Assembly: GCA_027486935.1 (NCBI GenBank)
Contig: JAIXOF010000059.1
Coordinates: 1 to 62,371, forward strand
DNA: 62,371 nucleotides
Direction: 5' to 3'
Source: Cyanobium sp. C1_MAG_00004
Lineage (GTDB): Bacteria; Cyanobacteriota; Cyanobacteriia; PCC-6307; Cyanobiaceae
The notes under the pieces are model-generated. The model had not been told where the DNA came from. It searched no databases and was given only the letters and a program-made list of their open reading frames with translations. Below, piece by piece: positions 26,664 to 35,569 of this stretch (position 1 is the stretch's first letter; every line of letters begins with the position of its first letter). The position numbers were made by a program, and so were the translations under genes.

Positions 26664-26686
26664 AGCCTCCCCGAGAGGGGGAGGCT
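26664..26686 (-). terminator. Intrinsic terminator of apcD
   Basis: A perfect 9-bp stem (AGCCTCCCC at 26664-26672, GGGGAGGCT at 26678-26686) with a 5-base loop. Read on the minus strand, the hairpin is followed by a T-rich run (TCTTTGTTG), so it terminates the apcD transcript. It lies about 30 bp past the apcD stop. Confidence 0.8.
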
Positions 26687-26716
26687 GATCAAAACGATCG
26701 AGGTGAGCACCCGACA

Positions 26717-27211
26717 TCAGGTGCTGGTCTGCATGCCCTGAATCAAAAAGTCGAAGTAAGGGCCCGCAATGGCTGCATCGTCGCCTGAAAGCAGGGCAAC
26801 CGCGGCGTCCTTGAGACAGCGCATCGATTCGACCATGCCGGGCATCGGAACACCGAGGCTGTTGTACATCTCACGTGCACCGACCAGGCCGATGGTCTGG
26901 ATCATCTCGGTGCTGCCAGCAAGCACCCCGTAGGTCACAAGCCGGAGGTACCAGCTGAAATCGCGCAGGCACTGGGCCCTCTGCTTTTGGCCATAGGCGT
27001 TACCGCCGGGAGCGACGTACTCAGGCTTGCGCGAGAAGAGTTGCTTGGCTGCTTCGTCAACGATCTTCCGTTCGTTGTCGGTCAACTGCTTCACCACCCG
27101 CAGGCGGCGGGCGCCTCCCGAGAGGAAATCGACCATCGAACGGAGCTCTCCGCCACTGGGGTAGCGCAGCTCATCATCTGCCTGGAGGATCAGATCGCGA
27201 ACGACGCTCAT
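26717..27211 (-). CDS. apcD: Allophycocyanin alpha-B subunit
   Basis: A 164-residue phycobiliprotein of the phycobilisome core, a terminal emitter that passes energy to photosystem chlorophyll. The sequence follows ApcD closely: [19 protein letters not shown], then [17 protein letters not shown] with the phycocyanobilin-binding Cys81, and [27 protein letters not shown]. The length matches ApcD (161) and the N-terminal [11 protein letters not shown] box separates it from ApcA and ApcF. ATG 27209-27211 is chosen; the open frame before it continues into the divergent rlmD leader. It is followed by a strong terminator and appears monocistronic. Confidence 0.95.
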   Translation of the reverse strand: MSVVRDLILQADDELRYPSGGELRSMVDFLSGGARRLRVVKQLTDNERKIVDEAAKQLFSRKPEYVAPGGNAYGQKQRAQCLRDFSWYLRLVTYGVLAGSTEMIQTIGLVGAREMYNSLGVPMPGMVESMRCLKDAAVALLSGDDAAIAGPYFDFLIQGMQTST

Positions 27212-27339
27212 GGAGCTCAGGTCAATCAGGGCGACTCTATCGGTCCCGCATGGTCGACGTCGGCGTTGAGACAAGTGGTGTAACGCCCCTTTGCATGACG
27301 GGTGATGGTTTGAATGGAAGCAGGCTTGTTGACCGTGCC

Positions 27340-28677
27340 ATGACTCAGATCGCCGAGGTCACCATCACAGGCCTCAGCCACGATGGTCGCGGGGTGGGAC
27401 GCCATGGGGGTCAGGTGGTCTTCGTTCCGGATCTGCTGCCGGGCGAACGGGCGAGGCTGCGTCTCGAGCGCGGGGCACGCGGCGTGCTCAATGGGGTCTG
27501 CCTCGAGCGGCTCAGCGACAGCGCTGAACGGCGCCGCCCAGCCTGCATCCTTGCCGAGCGCTGCGGCGGCTGCTCACTGCAGCATCTCGGCCATGACGGT
27601 CAACTGGCGAGCAAAGCGCTGGTGCTCGAGCAGGCCTTGACCCGGATTGGCCAGATCGGGCTCGCCCCACGACCGGTCTGCAGCAACGGCAAGGAACTCG
27701 GCTATCGCAACCGCGCGGTGATTCCACTGGAGCGCACTCCAGAAGGAGCCATCAAGGCTGGCTACTACCGCAAGGGCAGCCACCGGATCGTCAACATGAA
27801 CCACTGCCCGGTGCTGGACCCGCGCCTGGATCGCCTGATTGCTCCGATCAAGGCAGATCTGGAGGCAAGCGGCTGGCCCGTCGATCGACACCTCCAGGCC
27901 GGCGGTGGGTTGCGACATCTGGCCCTACGGGTTGGCCATCACACCGGTGAGCTGTTGATCACCCTGATCAGCAGCCACGCGGATCTGCCCGAACGGCAGG
28001 CTCTGGCCTCGCAATGGATGGCGCGATGGCCCGATGTCGTCGGGGTCCTGCTGAACCTGCAGCCCAAAGCGAACAACACCCTGTTTGGCCCCCAGAGCGA
28101 ACTGCTGGCCGGACGCAGCTGGTTGCGGGACCGTTTCTGCGATCTGGACGTTGCGATCGGCTGCGACACGTTCTTTCAGGTCAACACACTTCAGGCCGAA
28201 ACCGTTGCAGGGCAGATGCTGCTGGCACTCCCCCCCGGCGATGGGCTGGTGATTGATGCCTACTGCGGTGTCGGTGCCTTCAGCCTGCCACTGGCGGCAG
28301 CCGGTCACCGGGTGCTGGGGCTCGAACTTCAGGAGACCTCGATCGAGCTGGCGCGACGCAATGCCGACCTCAATCACCTTCAGGAGCACTGTGAGTTTCT
28401 GGGTGGGTCCGTGACTGACCACCTGGCAGCCCAGCTGCCGATGGCCAAAGCCGTCCTGGTGGACCCCCCGCGCAAAGGGTTGGAGCCAGCTGTCCGGCAG
28501 GCTCTGATCGATCAGCCGGTGGCCAGGCTGCTGTATCTGAGCTGCGACCCCGCAACACTGGCCCGGGACCTAGGGGTGTTGAGCGGCAACGGCCCTTACG
28601 CGCTGGAATCGCTGCAGCCCTACGACTTCTTTCCGAACACCAGCCATGTCGAGACCCTGGCAGTACTCAGCTCCTGA
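27340..28677 (+). CDS. rlmD: 23S rRNA (uracil-5-)-methyltransferase RlmD/RumA family
   Basis: A 445-residue TrmA-superfamily enzyme. It starts with a TRAM domain ([20 protein letters not shown]), then an iron-sulfur site C69-x5-C75-x2-C78 with C156, and the SAM domain ([16 protein letters not shown]). The catalytic cysteine is in [14 protein letters not shown], close to DPPRKGLEP. The four cysteines indicate a 4Fe-4S RlmD-like protein rather than TrmA. In cyanobacteria it may act on 23S U1939 or U747. ATG 27340 is preferred because the TRAM domain begins right after it; an open extension to 27250 lies in the apcD divergent region. Its 3' end overlaps pheT by 11 bp tail to tail. Confidence 0.92.
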   Translation: MTQIAEVTITGLSHDGRGVGRHGGQVVFVPDLLPGERARLRLERGARGVLNGVCLERLSDSAERRRPACILAERCGGCSLQHLGHDGQLASKALVLEQALTRIGQIGLAPRPVCSNGKELGYRNRAVIPLERTPEGAIKAGYYRKGSHRIVNMNHCPVLDPRLDRLIAPIKADLEASGWPVDRHLQAGGGLRHLALRVGHHTGELLITLISSHADLPERQALASQWMARWPDVVGVLLNLQPKANNTLFGPQSELLAGRSWLRDRFCDLDVAIGCDTFFQVNTLQAETVAGQMLLALPPGDGLVIDAYCGVGAFSLPLAAAGHRVLGLELQETSIELARRNADLNHLQEHCEFLGGSVTDHLAAQLPMAKAVLVDPPRKGLEPAVRQALIDQPVARLLYLSCDPATLARDLGVLSGNGPYALESLQPYDFFPNTSHVETLAVLSS

Positions 28678-31117
28678 GCTGAATGCCTGCCTGACCTGCC
28701 AGCGCCGTGCGCACCCGTTCATGGGCCTGGTCCACATCGGCATCGGTCAAGGTGCGCTTGGGATCGCGATAGCGCAACCTGAAGGCCTGACTGCAGACCC
28801 CCTCACCCAGTTGATCACTGCGGTAGGTGTCAATCAGTTCGACATGTTCAAGCAACGGCCGGCCAGCTTTGCGCATCAGGGCCAGTAGCTCGGCCGAGAC
28901 GACGGTCTGCGGGACGATGACGGCCACATCGCGCTCAGATGCCGGCACGGTGGCAAACGGTTTGAACGGCGGGCGCCAGCGCGCCATGCGAGTGGCGGCG
29001 CTCAGAACAGCTGTCAGATCCAGTTCGAACAGGTAAGTCAGCTCCGGCAAGTCCAACTCGCTCGCCCGTTGCGGATGCAGCTGTCCAAACCAGCCAGCAC
29101 TTCGCCCTTCAATCCACAACCCCGCGGCACGACCGGGATGAAGCAGGGGCTGGCCTTGCAGCGGGCGATCCTCAACGGTCAGCAACAGGCTGTCGAGCCC
29201 CTGTTGCAAACGACCACGGGCAGCGTGATAGGTCAGGGGTTGGGGCTTGCCACTGACCGTCCACTGTTCGGAGCTGCGCGAACCGCAGAGCACACCGCCC
29301 AACAGACTGCGCTGTTCGTCGGAGGATTCAGCGGCGAAAACATTGCCGATCTCAAAACCCCAGAACCCGGACTGGCCGTTCTGAAGATTGCGCGAGGCCG
29401 CAGCCAGCAGCTCATCGTGCAGCCCATCCCGCAGATGGCCGTAATCACTGAGCAGTGGGTTGGCCAGGGGAATGCGACCTGATCCGGCGGGCACCAGGGA
29501 GAAGCTGCACAGTTCCTGCAGGCCTGCCCCGCAGAGCCCCCGCCTCAAACGCCGTTCGGCCACCTGCATGGGCTCAAGCCCACCAGGCTCCAGGGGATCG
29601 GGCAAATGGGACGCAAAGCGGTCGTAACCAACAAGGCGCGCCACCTCTTCGATCAGATCGACCTCCCGCTGTAGATCGATGGCCCGCTGTGGAGGAACCC
29701 GCACCAACCAGCCCTCGTCGGTGGCGTGCAGTTCGCAGCCGATGGCGCTCAGGGTCTGCTCGATCTCGTCGTCATCCAGATCAACCGCGTGCTCGTCATC
29801 GGCTGCGGCCTGCAGGGGGCCCAACAGGTTGTGCAGCGCCAGGCGCCTGAGCAACAGGGGGTCCCGTTCCTGCTGGGGCGACTGGTGCACCCAACGCTGC
29901 TGGGGCCGGGCTCCGGCGATCTGCTGCAACAGGTCGACGGCGCGGTCGGCGGCCTGCAGGGTCGCCTCGTGGGGCAAACCCTTTTCAAAACGGCTGCTGG
30001 CTTCAGTCCGCAGTCCCTGGCTGCGGGCTGAGACCCGCACGGCCTGGGGAGCAAACACCGCCGCCTCGAGCCAGATGGCGGTGGTGGTGGGTGTGACGGC
30101 TTCGGCAGCCCCTCCCATGACCCCCGCCAGGGCGATCGGTTGATCGGCGTAGGTGACGACCAGGGCCCCATCGCTGAGGGTTCGCGTCTCAGCGTCCAGG
30201 GTGGTGAACGACTCGTCGGGATGGGCCTGCCGTAGGCCCAACGCCGCCGGATCAGCAGCGGCACTGCCGTTCACAGCGGCCAGGGCTTGGCTGTCAAAGG
30301 CATGTAGGGGCTGGCCGGTTTCCAGCATCACCAGATTGGTGATGTCGACCACGTTGTTGATCGGCCGGATGCCCGCCTTGTCCAGGCGACGCTGCAGCCA
30401 GAACGGCGAAGGTGCCACCTTCAGGCCCTCGAGGGCGGTGATGCTGAACAGACCACCGGCTTCGATCGCTCGCTGCTGTTCGGTTGAAACCGGTAAAGGC
30501 TGGGTTGGCTGGCTGGGACTCTGGGGCAGCACCGTCTCGCCGCCGCTCAGGGCAGCCACCTCTCGGGCGATTCCCAGCATGGAGAGTCCGTCTGGCCGAT
30601 TGGCTGTAATCGCTAGTTCGAGCACGGTGTCATCCAGGCCCAGCGAGGAAGCCACCGGTGTGCCCAGGGCTGGAACTGGGTCGAGCAACGCGTCCAGCAC
30701 CGCAATCCCGTCGCTGTTGCCGGCCAAGCCAAGCTCGCCCAACGAACAGATCATGCCGCTGCTGGCGACCCCACGCAGCTCAGCCGGTTTGATCGTCAGA
30801 CCGACTGCGGGCAGGGTGGCACCCACTAACGCAACAGGTACGTGGATACCGGCCCGCACATTGGCGGCACCACAGACGATCTGCAGCAGCGCATCGGCAC
30901 CGATATCAACCTGGCAGACGCTCAGCTTGGTGGCATCTGGGTGGGGTTGCCGGTCCCGCACAAACCCCACCACCACCCCGGCTGCCTGCAGATCCAGACG
31001 CTCGATCGCGTCCACTTCAAATCCAGCGACTGACAGCCTTTCGGCCAGCGTCTCCGGCTCTAAGGCCGTTGCGCTCGTCTGGACCAGTTCCTTGAGCCAC
31101 TGGAGCGAGACGCGCAT
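28667..31117 (-). CDS. pheT: Phenylalanyl-tRNA synthetase beta subunit
   Basis: An 816-residue subunit of the alpha2-beta2 synthetase. Modules: N-terminal tRNA-binding EMAP-like domain (residues about 40-150, GVVVGFVRDRQPHPDATKLS), B3/B4 editing domain in the middle, B5 domain, the catalytic-like core and the C-terminal FDX-ACB anticodon domain (PASERDVAVIVPQTV). Size is close to E. coli PheT (795). ATG 31115-31117 is the obvious start. No pheS is adjacent, as is often seen in cyanobacteria. It is divergent from rpmG, and its 3' end overlaps rlmD slightly. Confidence 0.97.
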   Translation of the reverse strand: MRVSLQWLKELVQTSATALEPETLAERLSVAGFEVDAIERLDLQAAGVVVGFVRDRQPHPDATKLSVCQVDIGADALLQIVCGAANVRAGIHVPVALVGATLPAVGLTIKPAELRGVASSGMICSLGELGLAGNSDGIAVLDALLDPVPALGTPVASSLGLDDTVLELAITANRPDGLSMLGIAREVAALSGGETVLPQSPSQPTQPLPVSTEQQRAIEAGGLFSITALEGLKVAPSPFWLQRRLDKAGIRPINNVVDITNLVMLETGQPLHAFDSQALAAVNGSAAADPAALGLRQAHPDESFTTLDAETRTLSDGALVVTYADQPIALAGVMGGAAEAVTPTTTAIWLEAAVFAPQAVRVSARSQGLRTEASSRFEKGLPHEATLQAADRAVDLLQQIAGARPQQRWVHQSPQQERDPLLLRRLALHNLLGPLQAAADDEHAVDLDDDEIEQTLSAIGCELHATDEGWLVRVPPQRAIDLQREVDLIEEVARLVGYDRFASHLPDPLEPGGLEPMQVAERRLRRGLCGAGLQELCSFSLVPAGSGRIPLANPLLSDYGHLRDGLHDELLAAASRNLQNGQSGFWGFEIGNVFAAESSDEQRSLLGGVLCGSRSSEQWTVSGKPQPLTYHAARGRLQQGLDSLLLTVEDRPLQGQPLLHPGRAAGLWIEGRSAGWFGQLHPQRASELDLPELTYLFELDLTAVLSAATRMARWRPPFKPFATVPASERDVAVIVPQTVVSAELLALMRKAGRPLLEHVELIDTYRSDQLGEGVCSQAFRLRYRDPKRTLTDADVDQAHERVRTALAGQAGIQLRS

Positions 31118-31228
31118 CGAGACCGCCTGAGGTGATCCGGATCCTAGGGATCGAACCGGGGGTGTCCCACCGGCAGGTAAGGTTAGCGATTGTCACTTCG
31201 CTTCGCTTACGCGGCGCAACGTCCTTCC

Positions 31229-31423
31229 ATGGCTAAAAACAAGGGCGTCCGGATCGTGATCACTCTCGAGTGCACCGAATGCCGGTCCAACCCCGCCAAG
31301 CGGTCTCCCGGTGTGTCCCGTTACACCACCGAGAAGAACCGCCGCAACACCACTGAACGGCTTGAGCTGAAGAAGTTCTGCCCGCACTGCAACGCCTCGA
31401 CGGTTCACAAAGAAATCAAGTGA
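31229..31423 (+). CDS. rpmG: 50S ribosomal protein L33
   Basis: A 64-residue basic protein that reads as L33 ([18 protein letters not shown], then [20 protein letters not shown]). Four cysteines in two CxxC pairs (CTEC and CPHC) form the zinc ribbon of the C+ paralogue type. ATG 31229 gives the standard length. It is followed 56 bp later by rpsR, the usual cyanobacterial order L33-S18, and then by an RNase II gene. Confidence 0.98.
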   Translation: MAKNKGVRIVITLECTECRSNPAKRSPGVSRYTTEKNRRNTTERLELKKFCPHCNASTVHKEIK

Positions 31424-31479
31424 ATCGGCACTGCTGCGGCAGCCCCTGGTCTCATCACTGATCCCATCTCAGCTCTTCC

Positions 31480-31701
31480 ATGTCCAGCTCCTTTTTCAAG
31501 AAACGCCTCTCGCCGATCAAGCCCGGTGATCCGATCGACTACAAGGATGTCGATCTGCTGAAGAAGTTCATCACCGAACGCGGCAAGATCCTGCCCCGCC
31601 GTTTGACCGGTCTGACGGCCAAGCAGCAGCGCGATCTGACCAACGCTGTCAAACGCGCCCGGATTGTGGCCCTGCTGCCGTTCGTCAATCCCGAGGGCTG
31701 A
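31480..31701 (+). CDS. rpsR: 30S ribosomal protein S18
   Basis: A 73-residue protein with the S18 signature: [35 protein letters not shown], and [20 protein letters not shown]. It binds 16S rRNA in the platform of the small subunit and pairs with S6. ATG 31480 is the natural start. It lies between rpmG and the RNase II-type gene, 20 bp upstream of the latter, in one probable operon. Confidence 0.98.
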
Positions 31702-31721
31702 GCCCAACGGTCCCCACGCCC

Positions 31722-33743
31722 GTGCACCGCGGTGACCTGATCGGTGTCCGCGATGGCAACCGCCATCAGCTCGGCGTCGTCACTGACGTTCAGGACCGAC
31801 GCATCACCGTGGCCCTGGGTTTGCACGGCAAGCGTCAGGTGCTGCCGTTGCGGCAGATCCAGCTGGTCTGGAGCTTGCCCGCAACGGCAGCCAGCCCACC
31901 AGAGCGCCTATCGCAGATGCCCTGGGGACTGGATGCAGCCTCGCTGCAGGCTTCGGCTCCAGCGCCGAGGGATCTGGCGACTGCCTGGCAATTGCTCCAG
32001 GCTGATCCAGCTCCCCTGCCGCTGAAGGACTGGGTCTGCCTGTTCTCGCCTGCCCCCGAGCCCAGCCAGGTTGCTGGCCTGTGGTTGTGGTTGCAGGGTG
32101 ATCAGCTCTGGTTCGACGAGCGCAACGGTCAGATCGTGGCCCGTTCGGCTGCTGATCTGCACAGACTGCGGCGCCAACGGCGCCGGCTGCGGCTGCAGCA
32201 GGCAGAGCAGGTCAGCTGGCATCAACACATCCTGGGGCGCAAGCCCTTGGCGGTGGATGAGCTGGGTCCCCACCAGCAGGATGAGCTGCAGCTGTTGTTG
32301 ATGTGGGCCAGCGGTGAGACAGACACCCCATTGCCAGAACCGCTGCAGCAGGCCTTGCGCCGGGCTGGATGCCATTGCGAGCCCCAGGCGATCCGCCAAT
32401 TGCTGGTGGATCTGAACCAGTGGGACCCCCACCAGCTGCCGGCGTGGCGTCAAAGCGTCTGGGCCCATGGCTTCAGCGCTGAGCTCGAAGCCCATGCCGC
32501 TGACCTGCTCGCCCGTGTCGACCAGCCATGGCCTGGCGATGAAGGCCGCAGGGACCGCAGCAGCCTGCACTGCGTCACGATCGATGACGAGGACACCCAG
32601 GATGTTGATGACGGCCTGAGCCTCGAGCGCCTCGATGGTGGCTCTGAACGGCTCTGGATCCATGTGGCCGACCCCGGCCGACTGATCCCAGCAGGGGACC
32701 CCCTGGACCTGGAGGCCCGCCGCCGCGCCAGCAGCCTGTATCTGGCCAGGGGAATCGAGCCGATGTTCCCGTGGCAGCTGTCCTGCAGCGCCCTGAGCCT
32801 CCGGGCTGGGCACCGTTGTGCCGCCTGGAGCATCTGGGCCGAGCTGGACAGTGATGGTGCTGTGGCAGCCAGCGGTCTGGAGCGCACCTGGATCAGACCT
32901 GCCTACCGACTCAGTTACGGCGATGCCGATGAGCTGATCGAACTGGCACCACCCGAAGAGCCCGATCTGGCAGACATCCACCGGCTGCTGCAGCGGCGGC
33001 GCCAGTGGCGGCAGGCCAGGGGAGCCTTGCTTCTGGATCAGCCCGAAGGAAGGATTCGCTGCCGCAATGACCAATCACAGCTCGAGGTCAGCGAACCGAC
33101 GTCTGGGCGGCTGCTAGTGGCCGAGGCGATGATCCTGGCGGGGGCCGTGGTGGCCGCATTCGGGGCGGCGCAGGGTCTGGCGCTGCCCTACCGCAGCCAG
33201 TTGCCAGCCCCCCTGCCACCCAGCAGTGCTCTGCAGCAGTTGCCGCCTGGGCCGGTGCGCCATGCCGCCCTCAAGCAAGGGCTCGGCCGGGGCCTGAGCC
33301 AGGCCACCCCTGGACCCCATTTCAGCCTGGGACTCGAGTCCTATGTGCAGGCCACCAGCCCGATCCGTCGCTATGGAGACCTGCTGGTCCAACGCCAGTT
33401 GGCGGCCCTGCTGGCAGGCCAGGAGCCCCTGGATCACCAAGCGGTGCAGCAGCAGCTCTCCGATCTGTCAGAACCGCTGCGGCAGGGCAACCAGATCAGC
33501 CGTGACGACCAGCGGCACTGGCGTCAGGTCTGGTTCGCAGCCCACCGCAGTGAACAGTGGCACGGCCTGTTGCTGCGCTGGCTACGCGAAAGCGACCAGT
33601 TGGGGCTGATCTGGATCGAGGCGTTGGCCATGGAGCTGCCCTGCCACTGCCCCGCTGGCAGCCAGCCAGGCGACGCACTTGAGGTGCGTGTTCACCGGGT
33701 CGATCCTCTGCAGGACTGCCTGCAGTTGCGCGCTCAGCGCTGA
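31722..33743 (+). CDS. RNase II family 3'-5' exoribonuclease
   Basis: A 673-residue RNB-family enzyme that degrades RNA from the 3' end. The RNB domain starts at about residue 280 with the metal-binding aspartates in TIDDEDTQDVDDGLSLERL, followed by LWIHVADPGRLIPAG, FPWQLSCSALSLR and the conserved YVQATSPIRRYGDLL. A C-terminal S1-like tail (LEVRVHRVDPLQDCLQLR) is short. The N-terminal cold-shock-like part (GVVTDVQDRRITVALGLHGK) begins soon after GTG 31722. Position after rpsR is typical of cyanobacteria. Its stop overlaps the FAD oxidoreductase stop by 10 bp on the opposite strand. Confidence 0.93.
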   Translation: MHRGDLIGVRDGNRHQLGVVTDVQDRRITVALGLHGKRQVLPLRQIQLVWSLPATAASPPERLSQMPWGLDAASLQASAPAPRDLATAWQLLQADPAPLPLKDWVCLFSPAPEPSQVAGLWLWLQGDQLWFDERNGQIVARSAADLHRLRRQRRRLRLQQAEQVSWHQHILGRKPLAVDELGPHQQDELQLLLMWASGETDTPLPEPLQQALRRAGCHCEPQAIRQLLVDLNQWDPHQLPAWRQSVWAHGFSAELEAHAADLLARVDQPWPGDEGRRDRSSLHCVTIDDEDTQDVDDGLSLERLDGGSERLWIHVADPGRLIPAGDPLDLEARRRASSLYLARGIEPMFPWQLSCSALSLRAGHRCAAWSIWAELDSDGAVAASGLERTWIRPAYRLSYGDADELIELAPPEEPDLADIHRLLQRRRQWRQARGALLLDQPEGRIRCRNDQSQLEVSEPTSGRLLVAEAMILAGAVVAAFGAAQGLALPYRSQLPAPLPPSSALQQLPPGPVRHAALKQGLGRGLSQATPGPHFSLGLESYVQATSPIRRYGDLLVQRQLAALLAGQEPLDHQAVQQQLSDLSEPLRQGNQISRDDQRHWRQVWFAAHRSEQWHGLLLRWLRESDQLGLIWIEALAMELPCHCPAGSQPGDALEVRVHRVDPLQDCLQLRAQR

Positions 33744-35557
33744 GGCGCGCGGTCTAGCAGCAACCGACTCAGGCGCAGCCATGGTCCCCAGGGGTTGGAA
33801 CAGCCGATTGCCTGCAGGGTGCTGCCTGCTGGCCAGTGGGCCAACTGGGCTGCGAGCTCGGGTTCGAGCGTGATCAGGGGCCAGCGGCCTTCGGCCGTGT
33901 CCAGCACATAACCCTCATGGGCATCACCGCCAAACACCCCAGAGAACAGGCGCTCATGGGGTTCAGCCGGGGGCGTACTGGGCCCAGGGGGCTGGCCGTC
34001 CAGGCGCCCGGCCCCATCCAGGGCTTCGGGGTGTTGCAGGCAGGTCCGTTGGCGTTCACGCCAGTGGGGGTGATGCCAGGGGGTGTCCCACAGCGGAAAG
34101 GGACCGGCTGGAGCCGTCGGTTCATCAATCAGGGCCCGCTGCAGCTGTTCAACGGGCAGTTCGGCCGGCGCCACGCCGCGCTGCAGGCAGAGGGCCGCCG
34201 CCAGCCCGGCTGCCTGGCCGATGTTCAGGACCAGGGGCTGCAGTCGCGTGGCGCCATTGGCCATGTGACTGACGCTGAGGCATTTGTCGGCCGCCAGCAG
34301 GTTCTCGGTGCCGTCACTGAGCAACGCCCCGTAGGGAATGCAAAAGGGTGTTCCGCTCCAGCGGCCACCCCAGCGGCAGCTTTTGGCTGCCAGAGGCCAA
34401 TCGCCACCAGGGTAGTGATGGTCGTTGGCGTAGTTGCCCACCGCAATGCTGGTGCTGCGTTGGCCGTCATCGGGCAATGCTGCCCGCATCGCCCCAGCCC
34501 CCAGGGGGAGCAGATCCTGCTCCACCACCGTCTTGAGCCCCCGCAGGCGCCGTCCCTCACGCCAATAGGGCATGGGAGCCAACGGTGAAGGCCCCTGCAA
34601 CTGCTCCAGCCGATCCGGCTGTGCTGGGAACAGGGCGGCCAACTGCAGAATCCCTGCCGACGCCTCCTCAAGGGCAGCGGCAAAGGCCAGGCTGTGGGCC
34701 TGCATGCGCGGCGCCAATTGGGCCAGATGGTGGCGTTGCTGCTGACTGCTGCCCCTGAACAGGCCGGGCAGTTCGTCGTGCCAGTCATTGCCGTGCAGCG
34801 GCCAGTTCAGCATCAGCAGATCGCCCGGTAGGCGGCCATAGCTGAGGGTGCGCGCCAACCCGAAGCGCCCGGTGGCGCCGCCAAACGGGGGTCCCAGGGG
34901 CTGGTCGCTCAACCCGTCCAGCTGACCAGGCTGCACCTGGCCGAACACCACCCAGGTGGGTGACTGGACGGGTTGACGCTCGAAAAAAACCTCCTGCTGC
35001 AGCCGTGACTGCGGTGGGGCGCTGGGTTCGTTCCAGGTTTCCTGACTTTCCCAGCCCAGTCGAAAGTCAGCGGCACCGTGGGCCAGCAGATCGCCCAGGT
35101 CGCTGCCGTCGATCACCAGCTGGGGCAGGACGGTCAACGGACCGCCAGCGCGCTCGACCGTGACGCTATGGACGCGCGCCCCGCGACGTTCGAGCGCGAG
35201 CAGCTCGCAGCCAGCCAGCCACTGCAGGTTCGGCGCACTGGCGACCCAGCCCCTGAGCACCGACTCGGCGATGGCGGGCCTGAAGCCGAAACAACTCACC
35301 CAGTTGTGATCGAGGCCCGTCGGCTCGGCCACCGCCAGGGCCCGCAGCAGGGCACCCCAGAGACCGGTCTGCCAGGGGGTGAGCTCGTTGCCATCAGGGG
35401 CGCAGACCCCTGCGGCGCTGATCATCCCCCCAAGCCAGTGGCCGGGGGTCAGCAGCAGGGTCTGAACCCCGCTGCGGGCGGCCTGCAGCGCGGCGGCGAC
35501 TCCGCCGCTGCCGCCGCCCCAGACCAGCAGTGGAACCGAGGTTGTGGCGCTGCTCAT
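33734..35557 (-). CDS. FAD-dependent oxidoreductase
   Basis: A 607-residue flavoprotein of the FAD-dependent oxidoreductase (xanthan-lyase-associated, FAD_oxidored) type. It opens with a dinucleotide-binding loop (VPLLVWGGGSGGVAAALQAA), followed by GGMISAAGVCAPDGNE, QLVIDGSDLGDLLA, and late FAD-contacting sequence such as FCIPYGALLSDGTENLLAAD, NGATRLQP. The substrate is unknown. ATG 35555-35557 is only 12 bp from the divergent metG start, so its promoter must overlap the metG coding region or be very compact. Open sequence upstream of the ATG belongs to antisense of metG. Confidence 0.85.
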   Translation of the reverse strand: MSSATTSVPLLVWGGGSGGVAAALQAARSGVQTLLLTPGHWLGGMISAAGVCAPDGNELTPWQTGLWGALLRALAVAEPTGLDHNWVSCFGFRPAIAESVLRGWVASAPNLQWLAGCELLALERRGARVHSVTVERAGGPLTVLPQLVIDGSDLGDLLAHGAADFRLGWESQETWNEPSAPPQSRLQQEVFFERQPVQSPTWVVFGQVQPGQLDGLSDQPLGPPFGGATGRFGLARTLSYGRLPGDLLMLNWPLHGNDWHDELPGLFRGSSQQQRHHLAQLAPRMQAHSLAFAAALEEASAGILQLAALFPAQPDRLEQLQGPSPLAPMPYWREGRRLRGLKTVVEQDLLPLGAGAMRAALPDDGQRSTSIAVGNYANDHHYPGGDWPLAAKSCRWGGRWSGTPFCIPYGALLSDGTENLLAADKCLSVSHMANGATRLQPLVLNIGQAAGLAAALCLQRGVAPAELPVEQLQRALIDEPTAPAGPFPLWDTPWHHPHWRERQRTCLQHPEALDGAGRLDGQPPGPSTPPAEPHERLFSGVFGGDAHEGYVLDTAEGRWPLITLEPELAAQLAHWPAGSTLQAIGCSNPWGPWLRLSRLLLDRAPQR

Positions 35558-35569
35558 AGGATCCGGCCG

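Noticed and set aside
27250-27339. 30-residue N-terminal extension of RlmD
   Set aside because: It lies in the divergent region with apcD and has no similarity to a TRAM-domain start; ATG 27340 fits the family.
31908-33074. 388-residue open frame on the minus strand
   Set aside because: Antisense to the RNase II gene; shadow frame with low-complexity composition.
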